Positions 1 to 8,374 of a stretch of 32,997 nucleotides of DNA are shown piece after piece. The stretch lies in NCBI GenBank assembly GCA_934169775.1, contig CAKPOI010000012.1, forward strand, positions 1 to 32,997, in the 5' to 3' direction. The notes beneath the pieces were generated by a model. It was not told the origin of the DNA. It searched no databases and worked only from the letters and a program-made list of their open reading frames with translations. The stretch is from an uncultured Clostridia bacterium. GTDB lineage: Bacteria > Bacillota > Clostridia > TANB77 > CAG-508. The translations under genes were made by a program, and so were the position numbers. Position 1 is the first letter of the stretch, and each line of letters opens with the position of its first letter.

Positions 1-55
1 GAGTTATACCTTTATTGCTTTTTGTTTTCATTTTTATTCTGTCTTGTATCTTCAT
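1..55 (-). CDS. Partial gene, probable prepilin-like protein (N-terminus only)
   Basis: Only the first 18 codons are inside the window; the gene runs off the left edge. It starts with ATG at 55, seven or so bases after a strong GGGAGGAT ribosome binding site (about 62-69, minus strand). The visible peptide is MKIQDRIKMKTKSNKGIT, followed by a codon beginning with C. A short basic stretch ending in NKGIT is the usual lead-in to the class III (type IV) prepilin peptidase site in clostridial pilin-like proteins, where a hydrophobic helix would follow. That helix lies outside the window, so the assignment is inferred from the leader alone. A good promoter sits about 300 bases upstream. Confidence 0.45.
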   Translation of the reverse strand, partial: MKIQDRIKMKTKSNKGIT

Positions 56-359
56 CTGTTATCCTCCCTTTCTTTTTAGATAAAGTTTTGTATTTTTCAT
101 TTTTGCCTTTATCTTTTATTTCTTTGGTTATTATTTACACATATATTTTTTATTATACTTTTTTTGCTGTATTTTTGTATATTGTTCTTTTTTCTTTTTG
201 TTTCTTAGGCTATTTATAGCATAAACTTTTTTCCTATAAAGTTATAAAACTCTAGAATTTTATATTCGATTTTCAATGTTCATGCTATTTAGCCTCTTCC
301 TTTGTTGCTTTTCTTTTTCAATATGTGTTTTGTATCTCTGTGGATACATTATTGTATTT
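56..359 (-). other. Long untranslated leader of the left-edge gene
   Basis: About 300 bases lie between the promoter and the first codon. I see no convincing gene on either strand: the plus-strand reading frames are poly-Phe/Leu artefacts of T-rich DNA. The leader has a small hairpin at its very 5' end (TGTATC 331-336 with GATACA 343-348) and a weaker AT hairpin at 244-263. A very short frame, MNIENRI, sits after an AGGAAGAGG-like stretch, but there is no independent support for it. The leader may carry regulation, but I recognise no known riboswitch. Confidence 0.35.
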
Positions 360-388
360 ATTTTACCTATTACTTTTGTTTTTGTCAA
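360..388 (-). promoter_or_regulatory. Sigma-A type promoter for the left-edge gene
   Basis: On the minus strand a perfect TTGACA (383-388) is followed after exactly 17 bases by TAAAAT (360-365). Transcription would start near 353 and read left toward the prepilin-like gene. It is the best -35/-10 match I found in the window. Confidence 0.6.
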
Positions 389-594
389 TCTTTTTTCTTA
401 TTTTTTCTTACGGTTTGTTGACTTTTTACAGTTTTTGGTATTTTTTTATTTTACTTGATTAGCTATCTTATTAAATGCCCTTTTGCTAAACTTTATGTAG
501 AAATACGAAGCTGTATCAATACTATAAGAAACAAAATTATAGTCCTTTTAACATACTTTTGAAAGGTTTTAATGGTGATTTACAAGTTATATAA
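389..594. other. Intergenic, nothing recognised
   Basis: AT-rich sequence between the left-edge promoter and the terminator of the two-component operon. I see no gene, no RNA gene and no clear repeat. Confidence 0.4.
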
Positions 595-623
595 AGGAGA
601 TAAGATTTTAGAACTTATCTCCT
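595..623 (-). terminator. Terminator of the two-component operon
   Basis: A perfect 10-bp stem (AGGAGATAAG 595-604 with CTTATCTCCT 614-623) and a 9-base loop lie about 30 bases after the kinase stop. On the minus strand the stem is followed by a T-rich tail. Confidence 0.65.
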
Positions 624-654
624 ATTTGATATCTGGACTACATGAACTGTAACT

Positions 655-2184
655 TTAACATATGTCATTTCCAAGTTTCAATTCAAAATAAAATTCAACA
701 CCATTATCACAATTAATAACACCATATTTCATATTATAATTTGTCATAATAGCTTTAACAAAAGCAAGGCCTATTCCTGTACCTCCTTGAGAACGATTCC
801 TTGACTGATCAGCTTTATAAAAACGTTTCCAAATTCTTTCAATATTTTCCTCTGAAATATTATCTCCTGTATTAAAAACCTTTATACGCACAACATTTGG
901 CTCATAAAAAACTTCATTTTCAATTTTTATATATTTCTCACCATTAACTTCTTTAACATTTTTTATCGCATTAGTTAAATAGTTTGTAATAACTTGTTCA
1001 ATATAAAAATCATCAGCAAAAACATTTACAATTTCATTATTTCTAAAAATTATCTTTGCATTTTTTTCTTCTAACAGTAATTTAGATTTTTGTATTACCA
1101 TATTTTCAAGTTCTATAACATTAAACTCCCTGTTATTAAATTCTCTTTTTCCATACTCAAGTTTCATCAATTCCAATAACTGTTTAACTAGCCTGTCCAT
1201 TTTATTTGTTTCATCTAAAATAACTTCAGCATAAAATTTTCTACTCTCATCATCAGAATTAACATTTTCTAATAATCCCTCACTATAGCCTTGTATCAAA
1301 GCAATTGGAGTTTTAAGTTCATGAGAAACATCAGAAATAAAACTTTTTCTCATTTCATCAATTTTTGATTTTTCTTCAATATCTCTTTCCAATTCTATAT
1401 TAGTGCTACGCAACTGATTAATAGTTTTCTCTAATTTATCTGACATTGTATTAATACTTTTTCCAAGATTATTTATTTCATCATCTGCATCAGTAATATT
1501 ATATTTATGGCTAAAATCAAGATTTGCCATATTTTGAGCAATTTTATTTAATTCCAATATTTGTTCTGTAAATTTTCTAGAAATTACAGAAACCATAATT
1601 GCAGAAATCAAAATAGTAAAACCTGCAATTATAATCAAAAAATTATTAGAAATACGAACACTATCTTGAATTGAAGAAACAGGTATTCTTATATATAAAT
1701 AATATCCATTATCAAATTGACCTGAAAGCATTACATAATTCACACCATTTCTAAAATCTTTTTGTTTAAAAATAGTATATTTTTCACTACTATCCAATAA
1801 ATTTTTGTTTTTACCATTAATAAGAGCACTTACTGCACTACCAACAAAAGAATAAAAATTTTTATTAGAATTATATATACTCATATTGTCTTCATCTTTT
1901 ATTAAAATATCAAAATTATTCTTTATTGCAACCTTTTCCAATTCACTTTCCAAATCTAGTTCATGATCTTTTCCATTATAATAATCATTAAGTTGATTAT
2001 AAACATCTTTTAAAGTATTTTCTTTACTATATAAATAGAATTTTTCCAAAGCAAAAGTATTTAAAATAATTAAAAAAATTATAATACTCAAAACTGTAGC
2101 ACACAAAGTCATAAATAATTTCACTTTTACTGAATGAAAAACTCTTTTTATACATTCTAATTTTTTTTCATTTTTAAGAATCAT
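655..2184 (-). CDS. Sensor histidine kinase
   Basis: Membrane sensor kinase (509 aa) that would phosphorylate the response regulator encoded 20 bases upstream. There are two membrane helices (about residues 23-45 and 181-202) with an extracytoplasmic domain of about 135 residues between them, then HAMP-like sequence, a coiled coil and a HisKA domain with SHELKTP (His about 288). The HATPase_c part shows the N box NYLTNAIKN, NTGDNIS and GGTGIGL. I chose ATG at 2184: an in-frame TTG nine bases upstream lies too close to the AAAGGA site, while the ATG has a spacing of about 11. The extracytoplasmic domain is not recognisable, so the stimulus is unknown. The layout resembles cell-envelope sensor kinases, but that is inference. 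Confidence 0.93.
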   Translation of the reverse strand: MILKNEKKLECIKRVFHSVKVKLFMTLCATVLSIIIFLIILNTFALEKFYLYSKENTLKDVYNQLNDYYNGKDHELDLESELEKVAIKNNFDILIKDEDNMSIYNSNKNFYSFVGSAVSALINGKNKNLLDSSEKYTIFKQKDFRNGVNYVMLSGQFDNGYYLYIRIPVSSIQDSVRISNNFLIIIAGFTILISAIMVSVISRKFTEQILELNKIAQNMANLDFSHKYNITDADDEINNLGKSINTMSDKLEKTINQLRSTNIELERDIEEKSKIDEMRKSFISDVSHELKTPIALIQGYSEGLLENVNSDDESRKFYAEVILDETNKMDRLVKQLLELMKLEYGKREFNNREFNVIELENMVIQKSKLLLEEKNAKIIFRNNEIVNVFADDFYIEQVITNYLTNAIKNVKEVNGEKYIKIENEVFYEPNVVRIKVFNTGDNISEENIERIWKRFYKADQSRNRSQGGTGIGLAFVKAIMTNYNMKYGVINCDNGVEFYFELKLGNDIC

Positions 2185-2204
2185 TTTAATCAAAGTCCTT
2201 TATA

Positions 2205-2882
2205 TTATTTTCTTTCAAATTTATATCCAATTCCACGAATTGTTTTTATATATTTACCTTTTTTTCCTAATTTATGTCTAATTTTTTTAACATGACTATC
2301 AATTGTTCTTGTATCCCCATAATAATCATAATTCCAAACATTATTCAAAATCTTATCTCTTGAAAGAGCAATATTCTCATTTTGTACTAAATACACTAAT
2401 AGTTCATATTCACGCAAACTTAATTCTATTGGTTTACCATCAACAGAAACAGTTCTACCTTCTTTATCTATTTCTATACCACCAAAATCTTTAACTTTCT
2501 TTTCATCTTTTCCAGTTCTTTTTAAGATTGCCTCAACTCTAGCAACCAGAATTTTAGGGCTAAAAGGTTTAGATATATATTCATCAACACCTAATTCAAA
2601 TCCAAAAAGTTCATCTTGTTCTTCTCCTCTGGCAGTAAGCATAATTATTGGAACTTCTTTATCTTCTTGTCTAATTTGTCTTAAAACAGACCAACCATCT
2701 AATTTAGGCATCATAACATCTAATAAAATTAACATTATTTTAGATTTATTCTGCTGATACACTTCTAAAGCTTTTTCTCCATCTTCAGCTTCTAAAATAT
2801 GATATCCTTTATTAGTTAAAAAGTCTTTAATCAATTTTCTCATTCTTTCTTCATCATCAACTACTAATATACTTTCTTCCAT
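2205..2882 (-). CDS. OmpR/PhoB-family response regulator
   Basis: Transcription factor of 225 aa and partner of the kinase directly downstream. The receiver domain has the acidic pair in VVDDEE, phospho-acceptor Asp55 in LLDVMMP, the Thr in MLTA and the Lys in SKPF. The C-terminal winged helix runs from LSLREYELL to RGIGYKFERK with the usual RTIDSHVKKIRHKLG recognition helix. I chose ATG at 2882, which follows GGAGGAAGGAG at good spacing; an ATG 48 bases upstream has no such site and adds non-homologous residues. The regulator comes first and the kinase follows, as in most such operons. Target genes cannot be told from this window. Confidence 0.94.
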   Translation of the reverse strand: MEESILVVDDEERMRKLIKDFLTNKGYHILEAEDGEKALEVYQQNKSKIMLILLDVMMPKLDGWSVLRQIRQEDKEVPIIMLTARGEEQDELFGFELGVDEYISKPFSPKILVARVEAILKRTGKDEKKVKDFGGIEIDKEGRTVSVDGKPIELSLREYELLVYLVQNENIALSRDKILNNVWNYDYYGDTRTIDSHVKKIRHKLGKKGKYIKTIRGIGYKFERK

Positions 2883-2960
2883 ACTTAATCTCCTTCCTCC
2901 TACAATATTATATAACAGAAATATGTCCAAAATGTGAGCAAATTGTTTACATTTTGATAT

Positions 2961-3004
2961 AAATTTAAACGGCTTTATACCTACATAAAGTCGCTTAATT
3001 TAAA
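2961..3004 (-). terminator. Probable terminator after the MscS gene
   Basis: An imperfect hairpin centred on CTTTAT (2973-2978) and ATAAAG (2985-2990), extended outward by TTTAAA-containing arms, lies directly after the channel gene stop. The stem is AT-rich and the T tail is poor, so efficiency is uncertain. Confidence 0.45.
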
Positions 3005-3008
3005 TCGT

Positions 3009-4073
3009 TTAATTTTTAACATAAACTGTTTTTGTATCATATGCTAATTGAACATTTTCTTCTTTCAAAAGTTTCATTAACATATAATTAATTTTTTCTT
3101 TTTCCTCTAAAAAACTAGCATAATCTATTGAATTTGTATAACTATAAACTAATAAATCTATACCATTATCAGAAATAGAATCAAATTTAACAATAACAGA
3201 TTCATCAATAATATCATCATGTTTAATTAACATTTCTTGTATTCTATCAGTAAGTTTATGTACTTTTTCTAACGGAGTACCAATTTCTAAACATAAAGTA
3301 CACTTAAATCTTCTTTTTTCCATACGACTCCAATTATTAATAGAAGTATTAGACAAAACAGAATTTGGAACATTGACAACTGAATTTTCAAAAGTACGAA
3401 TTCTAGTACTTCTAAAAGTAATATCTTCAACAGTTCCTTCATATTTATCAAATTGAATCCAATCTCCTACTACAAAAGGTTTATCCAAAAATATAACTAA
3501 CCCTCCAAAAAGATTTTTTGCCGTATCTTGAGCTGCTAATGTCACAATAAGACCTGTAATTCCAAATCCAGCAATCAGTCCGTTTAAATTTATTCCAAGC
3601 TCAGTTATAATTAAGAAAACAGCAACTGCATAAATAACAAAACGAATAATCTTTAAAAGAAAATTAAAAGATGTATCAACTTCCTGTTTTTCTGTTGCTT
3701 TAACCATTTTATACACTAAATATGAACCCGGAACAAAACTTTGTGCCAATCCTCTAGCAAATATAATAATAGAAATAATTGCAAAAATTTTATTAACTAT
3801 ATCCATTATTGTAGTAGAAAGATTTAAAGGTGTTTTTAGAAAACAAATAGCAATATAAAATCCTAAAACGGAAATAAAAACCTTTAAAGGTCTATAAAAA
3901 GCACTCTCCTTTATTTCTCTACCTTTTTTTACTTTCATTTTAAATAATTTAATAATACCATAAGATATACTACCACTCAAAACTTTAAATAATATTATAA
4001 TACAAATAGCAAAAACAACATCTGCAAATTTAATTGCACTAATACTATTAAAAAAATCACTTATCTGTTGCAT
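3009..4073 (-). CDS. MscS-family mechanosensitive channel
   Basis: Small-conductance mechanosensitive channel (354 aa) in the cytoplasmic membrane that releases solutes on hypo-osmotic shock. There are four hydrophobic segments: near residue 18-36, 67-85, 90-110, and the paired helices at about 138-195. The pore helix carries the hallmark GLIAGFGITGLIVTLAAQD, then NLFGGLVIFLDKPFVVGDWI leads into the beta domain and RTFENSVVNVPNSVLSNTSINNW. A cytoplasmic alpha-beta domain completes the protein. The start has AAGGAG at about 8 bases. It has more membrane segments than minimal E. coli MscS, like the MscMJ or YkuT type. The stretch upstream is filled by the palindromic array, so its promoter may lie in or before that array. 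Confidence 0.93.
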   Translation of the reverse strand: MQQISDFFNSISAIKFADVVFAICIIILFKVLSGSISYGIIKLFKMKVKKGREIKESAFYRPLKVFISVLGFYIAICFLKTPLNLSTTIMDIVNKIFAIISIIIFARGLAQSFVPGSYLVYKMVKATEKQEVDTSFNFLLKIIRFVIYAVAVFLIITELGINLNGLIAGFGITGLIVTLAAQDTAKNLFGGLVIFLDKPFVVGDWIQFDKYEGTVEDITFRSTRIRTFENSVVNVPNSVLSNTSINNWSRMEKRRFKCTLCLEIGTPLEKVHKLTDRIQEMLIKHDDIIDESVIVKFDSISDNGIDLLVYSYTNSIDYASFLEEKEKINYMLMKLLKEENVQLAYDTKTVYVKN

Positions 4074-4121
4074 ACAAAAATCTCCTTGATCAAATTTTAA
4101 ATGAAGTTCGCCACAGCCAAA

Positions 4122-4500
4122 TTTGAATGAAATTAAATTTTGGCAAGAAAAACAAAATTAAAATTTATGAGGCATACGAAGGTACGTTGATTAAATTTTA
4201 ATTTTAGTTTGACAACGCCAAAATTGTAAATACATTAGCTCTTTCTATAATTTGAATGAAATTAAATTTTGGCAAGGAAAACAAAATTAAAATTTATGAG
4301 GCGTACGAAGGTACGTTGATTAAATTTTAATTTTAGTTTGACAACGCCAAAATTGTAAATACATTAGCTCTTTCTATAATTTGAATGAAATTAAATTTTG
4401 GCAAGGAAAACAAAATTAAAATTTATGAGGCGTACGAAGGTACGTTGATTAAATTTTAATTTTAGTTTGACGCAGCCAAAATTGTAATTTCATTCAAATT
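4122..4500 (-). repeat. Three tandem copies of a 129-bp nested palindrome (family P1)
   Basis: Units start at 4122, 4251 and 4380, an exact 129-base period. Copies 1 and 2 differ at about two positions; copy 3 matches copy 2 until its right arm. Each unit folds into nested stems: a perfect 14-bp inner stem (AAAATTAAAATTTA with TAAATTTTAATTTT), a central CGTAC-GAAG-GTACG hairpin (one base changed in copy 1), and outer arms AATTTTGGC/GCCAAAATT. Copy 3 also pairs in its outermost arms up to base 4500, directly at the rpoD stop codon. Read from rpoD the first arm contains AATTACAATTTTGGCTGCGTC, which is also found, slightly varied, at 13401 and 19059. There is no gene inside. Confidence 0.9.
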
Positions 4501-5656
4501 ACATGTAATCGCGAAGCTTCTTACTCCTACTAGGGTGTCTCAATTTTCTAAGTGCCTTAGCCTCAATCTGACGAATTCTCTCACGAGTAACATTAAACTC
4601 CTTACCAACTTCCTCCAAAGTTCTAGACTTACCATCTTCTAAGCCAAAACGCAATTTCAAAACCTTAGCCTCTCTAGGAGTCAAAGTGCTCATAACTTCT
4701 TCCAACTGTTCACGAAGCATAGTATAAGAAGCAGCATCATGAGGAGCAGGGCTTTCTTCATCTTGAATAAAATCACCAAGATGGCTATCATCCTCTTCAC
4801 CTATTGGAGTTTCCAAAGAAACTGGATCTTGAGCAATTTTTTGAATTTCAGCAACTCTTTCAACAGGAATTTCCATTTCTGCAGCAATCTCCTCTGGGGT
4901 TGGTTCTCTACCCAATTGTTGTAACAAATGTCTAGAAGTACGAATAAGTTTATTAATTGTTTCAACCATATGAACTGGAATTCTAATTGTCCTAGCCTGA
5001 TCAGCAATTGCCCTAGTAATAGCTTGTTTAATCCACCATGTTGCATAAGTACTAAATTTAAAACCTTTAGTATAATCAAATTTTTCAACAGCCTTCATCA
5101 ATCCCATATTACCTTCTTGAATCAAATCCAAAAACAGCATACCTCTTCCAACATATTTTTTAGCAATACTAACAACCAATCTCAAGTTTGACTCTGCCAA
5201 TTTTTGTTTAGCATCTTCATCACCATCTAATATTCTTTGTGCCAATTCCAATTCTTCTTCATATGTTAATAAAGGAATTCTACCTATTTCTCTCAAATAC
5301 ATACGAACTGGATCATCAACACTAATTCCTTCAAAACTTGTATCTGTAATCTGATCTAATTTTAAATTTTCAACTTCCTTTAAATCTTCAATATCTGGTT
5401 CAACATCAAAATCATCTGTTAAATCAACACCAATTTCCTCAAAAGCATCAAAAACAGAATCCATTTGTTCAGGATTAACATCATTCAATTTATTTGCTAA
5501 ATCTTCATAAGTAATCTTTCCATTCTTTTTTGCCTCATTTAAAAGTGTTTTTATTTTTTCACTTGTTTGTGCATCAACTTTTTCCGTTTCTTTTGATTTT
5601 TCTACTTTTTCTATTTTTTCATCTACACCATCAATATCTTTATTTTTACTTGGCAT
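4499..5656 (-). CDS. rpoD: RNA polymerase primary sigma factor SigA/RpoD
   Basis: Housekeeping sigma-70 factor (385 aa) that directs RNA polymerase to -35/-10 promoters. After an acidic Lys/Glu-rich start come a region 1.1-like domain (TLLNEAKKNGKITYEDL), region 1.2 (DDPVRMYLREIG), regions 2.1-2.4 (NLRLVVSIAKKYVGRG, DLIQEGNMGL, FSTYATWWIKQAI), region 3, and region 4 with the helix-turn-helix TRERIRQIEAKALRKLRHP and the conserved end LRDYM. I chose ATG at 5656 with AGGAG eight bases upstream; the in-frame GTG at 5665 overlaps that site. The start lies 11 bases after the dnaG stop, the classic dnaG-rpoD macromolecular synthesis order. The stop codon touches the first arm of the palindrome array. 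Confidence 0.97.
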   Translation of the reverse strand: MPSKNKDIDGVDEKIEKVEKSKETEKVDAQTSEKIKTLLNEAKKNGKITYEDLANKLNDVNPEQMDSVFDAFEEIGVDLTDDFDVEPDIEDLKEVENLKLDQITDTSFEGISVDDPVRMYLREIGRIPLLTYEEELELAQRILDGDEDAKQKLAESNLRLVVSIAKKYVGRGMLFLDLIQEGNMGLMKAVEKFDYTKGFKFSTYATWWIKQAITRAIADQARTIRIPVHMVETINKLIRTSRHLLQQLGREPTPEEIAAEMEIPVERVAEIQKIAQDPVSLETPIGEEDDSHLGDFIQDEESPAPHDAASYTMLREQLEEVMSTLTPREAKVLKLRFGLEDGKSRTLEEVGKEFNVTRERIRQIEAKALRKLRHPSRSKKLRDYM

Positions 5657-5667
5657 CTTATTCACTC

Positions 5668-7446
5668 CTATTTCAATCTAGCCAATTGATTAACAATATC
5701 AATTAACTCTCTTTCTAAATTATTTTTTTGACCAACATCATTTTGTTGTTCTAATAATGTCAAAATCTGCATTTTTCTCTCTACAAGTTTTTCCCTTCGA
5801 TATGACTGAATAACATCATCTATTGCTTTTTCCATGTCATCAATTTCATAATCATCAGCCATTATTTCTGTAATATGACTTTGTTCATTATCATCTAAAT
5901 TATCTAATATAGCATTAATATTACTATTTCCCTTTTCAAATTCTTCATACAATTTTTGTGCAATTTTTTTATTTAATTCATCCTTAAACTCATTACAGTC
6001 TACATTTACTTTAATAACTTGGTACAAATCCAAATTTCCAGTAAGTAAAATTGATAAAATCATATTTTCACGTTTTTGCAAAGCTTTAGATATTTTAGAT
6101 ACTTCTTCTTTTTTATGTACAACTACAACTTTACTTTTATCTAAAATTTTTTCTCCCTGGCTTTTATAGGTAATCTTATTAACTTCTGCATATATAGCTT
6201 CTTTTGAGATTTTATAAATATTTGCTATTTTTTCTATATACACTTCCCTTTCAATTGTATTATCAATATTTGAAAGTATTTTAGCAATCTCATTTAAAAA
6301 CTTAATTTTATCATTTACATTTTCTAAGTCTAATTTATCTTTTAAAAGTTTAATTTTAAATTCTATTACAGAAATTGCTTTGTCTACAACATTTTGAAAT
6401 CTTGCATTTCCATATTTTATAATATACTCATCAGGATCTTTTGCACCTTCCATTTGCAAAACTCTTAAGTCTAATCCCATATTTTGTAAAACATCAATTG
6501 CTCGAATTTTAGCTGTTTGACCAGCCTCATCAGAATCAAAGCTTAATATTACCTTTTCCGCATTTTTTCTAAGTAAAAATCCTTGCTGTTGAGTCAAAGC
6601 TGTACCTAATGCACCTACTACATTTTTTACACCTCTTTGATGTAAAGATATAACGTCCATATAGCCTTCTACAATAAGTAATTCTTTAATATCATATTTT
6701 TTTGCAACATTTAAGCCAAACAAATTTCTTCCTTTACTATATACAACATTTTCAGGTGAATTTATATATTTAGGTTTACTATCATCTAAAACTCTTCCTC
6801 CAAAAGCAATAACTCTGCCTCTAACATCACAAATAGGAAACATCAATCTGTTCCTATATCTGTCTATATATTGTCCATTATCATTTCTATTTACTAAACC
6901 TGATTCTAAAATTTCAGGATCCTGAAATCCTGCTTTTTTCAATGCATTATATAGTTCATTAAATCTACATGAAAAACCAATTTGATAATTTTTTAAAGTT
7001 TCATTTGATAACATTCTCTTTTTTACATATTCTTGTCCTAATTTAGCATTTGGTGTATACAAGTTTTTATGATAAAAATCTGCTGTAAATTCATTTACCT
7101 TATACACTTTAGCTTTTAATTCTTCTCTTTTAGTGTCAACATTATTATCAAAAGTAGGTAATTGAATATTTGCTCTTTCTGCCAAAAGCTGTATTGCTTC
7201 TACAAAGCCACATCCTTCTATTTTCATAATAAAAGTAATTGCATTTCCACCAACCCCACAACCAAAGCAATGAAATATTTGTTTATCAGGAGAAACAGAA
7301 AAAGATGGCGATTTTTCATTATGAAATGGACATAATCCAAAATAGTTTCTTCCACTTCTTTTTAAATTTACATATTGAGAAATAACATCAACAATATCAT
7401 TAGATTGTCTTACTTCTTCAATAATTTCCTCACTATATCTAGCCAT
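5668..7446 (-). CDS. dnaG: DNA primase DnaG
   Basis: Synthesises RNA primers for DNA replication. The N-terminal zinc ribbon is intact (C39-x2-H42 and C60-x2-C63, in LCPFHNEKSPSF and FHCFGCG). The catalytic core follows with the TOPRIM domain (ELLIVEGYMDVISLHQRGV, then LSFDSDEAGQ and KDPDEYI), and the C-terminal part would bind the replicative helicase. Length, 592 aa, is normal for Firmicute primases. The ATG follows GGGAGGGG. It is the first gene of the dnaG-rpoD pair, so primase and sigma factor levels are probably linked by shared transcription. Confidence 0.97.
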   Translation of the reverse strand: MARYSEEIIEEVRQSNDIVDVISQYVNLKRSGRNYFGLCPFHNEKSPSFSVSPDKQIFHCFGCGVGGNAITFIMKIEGCGFVEAIQLLAERANIQLPTFDNNVDTKREELKAKVYKVNEFTADFYHKNLYTPNAKLGQEYVKKRMLSNETLKNYQIGFSCRFNELYNALKKAGFQDPEILESGLVNRNDNGQYIDRYRNRLMFPICDVRGRVIAFGGRVLDDSKPKYINSPENVVYSKGRNLFGLNVAKKYDIKELLIVEGYMDVISLHQRGVKNVVGALGTALTQQQGFLLRKNAEKVILSFDSDEAGQTAKIRAIDVLQNMGLDLRVLQMEGAKDPDEYIIKYGNARFQNVVDKAISVIEFKIKLLKDKLDLENVNDKIKFLNEIAKILSNIDNTIEREVYIEKIANIYKISKEAIYAEVNKITYKSQGEKILDKSKVVVVHKKEEVSKISKALQKRENMILSILLTGNLDLYQVIKVNVDCNEFKDELNKKIAQKLYEEFEKGNSNINAILDNLDDNEQSHITEIMADDYEIDDMEKAIDDVIQSYRREKLVERKMQILTLLEQQNDVGQKNNLERELIDIVNQLARLK

Positions 7447-7481
7447 TTCCCCCTCCCTTTAAATTTCCGCTTTATTTCATA

Positions 7482-7510
7482 ATTATATTATTCGACAAAT
7501 TTTACATAAA
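7482..7510 (-). promoter_or_regulatory. Possible dnaG-rpoD promoter
   Basis: Minus-strand TATAAT (7482-7487) is preceded, 17 bases upstream, by TTTATG (7505-7510), a weak -35. It is placed about 35 bases before the dnaG start. Confidence 0.4.
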
Positions 7511-7538
7511 TCCTTCTTAATTGCATAAATTATAACAG

Positions 7539-7620
7539 AAATTAATATATGTATATGGTAAACTTCTTAGTTTATGTATTAAACCAAGAAATTTATAAAA
7601 CCATATACATATATTAATTT
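7539..7620. repeat. 82-bp nested palindrome between the alarmone synthetase gene and dnaG
   Basis: A perfect 21-bp outer stem (7539-7559 with 7600-7620) encloses an 11-bp inner stem with one mismatch (TTCTTAGTTTA 7564-7574, TAAACCAAGAA 7580-7590). It begins just after the synthetase stop codon, so it could terminate that transcript. Its outer arm (AATATATGTATAT) resembles the outer arm of the 31398 palindrome. Confidence 0.85.
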
Positions 7621-7624
7621 AATA

Positions 7625-8278
7625 TTATAAATTCATCATTTTATTGTCTAATTTATGTACCATTTTAGCACAAGAAACAAGTTCTTTAGAAGATGCCTTA
7701 GATATTTCTGTCTGAGGTTTATATTTAAGTTTATGTTCTAAGCTAGCCCAAAAATCCATAGCCATAGTTCTAATTTGAACCTCAACTTTAACATACATAA
7801 AATTATGAGATAAAGAAATAGGTACTTCTAAAATCATATGATAACTAGAATAACCACTCTTTTTAGGATTATTAATATAATCTTTTTCCTTTAAAACTCT
7901 AATTCCAGGAATCTTTCTAAGTAAATCCCTAACAGAAAAAACATCTTTTTTTAAAGGACAAATAACACGAATTCCTGCAATGTCATTAATGTTTTCAATC
8001 ATATTTTGATAAGTAAGATTCAGTCCTCTTCCTTTCATCTTATTAGCAATACTATCTATTCTCTTTATTCTAGTTTGCATATGATCAATTAATTCATAAT
8101 CATAAAAAAGTTTAAATTCATCTTTTATTATTTCAATTTTTGTTTCAAGTTCTTTACTAGCAACAGAATACAAAAACATAATTTTTTCAAAATTTTTTGT
8201 ATTTCTTTCTATCTTTTCATCTTCCTTTATTAATGTTGACATTGTTATTAATTCATTTTTCTCTTTTTTCATACACAT
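7625..8278 (-). CDS. Small alarmone synthetase (RelQ/YjbM-like)
   Basis: Single-domain (p)ppGpp synthetase of 217 aa, transferring pyrophosphate from ATP to GTP or GDP. There is no HD hydrolase, TGS or ACT domain. Synthetase motifs are in order: RIKRIDSIANKMKGRG (G-loop region), DIAGIRVIC with the metal-binding Asp, YINNPKKSGYSSYHMI (the Tyr that stacks on the acceptor base), and VEVQIRTMAMDFWASLEH with the catalytic Glu. GAGGAG lies four bases before ATG 8278; a second ATG six bases on is an alternative start. The C-terminal tail after LDNKM is shorter than in B. subtilis YjbM, which may affect tetramer formation. The gene lies just upstream of dnaG, and primase is a known ppGpp target, but the link here is only by position. 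Confidence 0.9.
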   Translation of the reverse strand: MCMKKEKNELITMSTLIKEDEKIERNTKNFEKIMFLYSVASKELETKIEIIKDEFKLFYDYELIDHMQTRIKRIDSIANKMKGRGLNLTYQNMIENINDIAGIRVICPLKKDVFSVRDLLRKIPGIRVLKEKDYINNPKKSGYSSYHMILEVPISLSHNFMYVKVEVQIRTMAMDFWASLEHKLKYKPQTEISKASSKELVSCAKMVHKLDNKMMNL

Positions 8279-8374
8279 ACAACTCCTCGTACAAATCTGA
8301 AATTTAATATACGACTATATTATATGAAATATGTTACCAAATATAACCCAATATGTGTATTTTTTGTAAATTTA

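Noticed and set aside
383..388. c-di-GMP or other known riboswitch in the left leader
   Set aside because: I could not find the conserved core bases of any riboswitch class I know; only small hairpins are visible.
22..458. Two plus-strand hydrophobic open frames of 60-65 codons
   Set aside because: They are Phe/Leu runs from T-rich DNA with no ribosome site; the opposite strand has a clear promoter and leader.
4122..4500. Tandem repeats as a possible CRISPR array
   Set aside because: The whole 129-bp unit repeats with no unique spacers, and there are no cas genes; it is a palindromic element array.
4739..5191. Open frames on either strand inside rpoD
   Set aside because: They overlap the well-conserved sigma factor and have no family-like sequence.
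7625..8278. Alarmone synthetase truncated at its C-terminus by a hidden frameshift
   Set aside because: There is no CGG at the end and the bases after the stop are a perfect palindrome, not coding sequence; it is just a short-tailed member.
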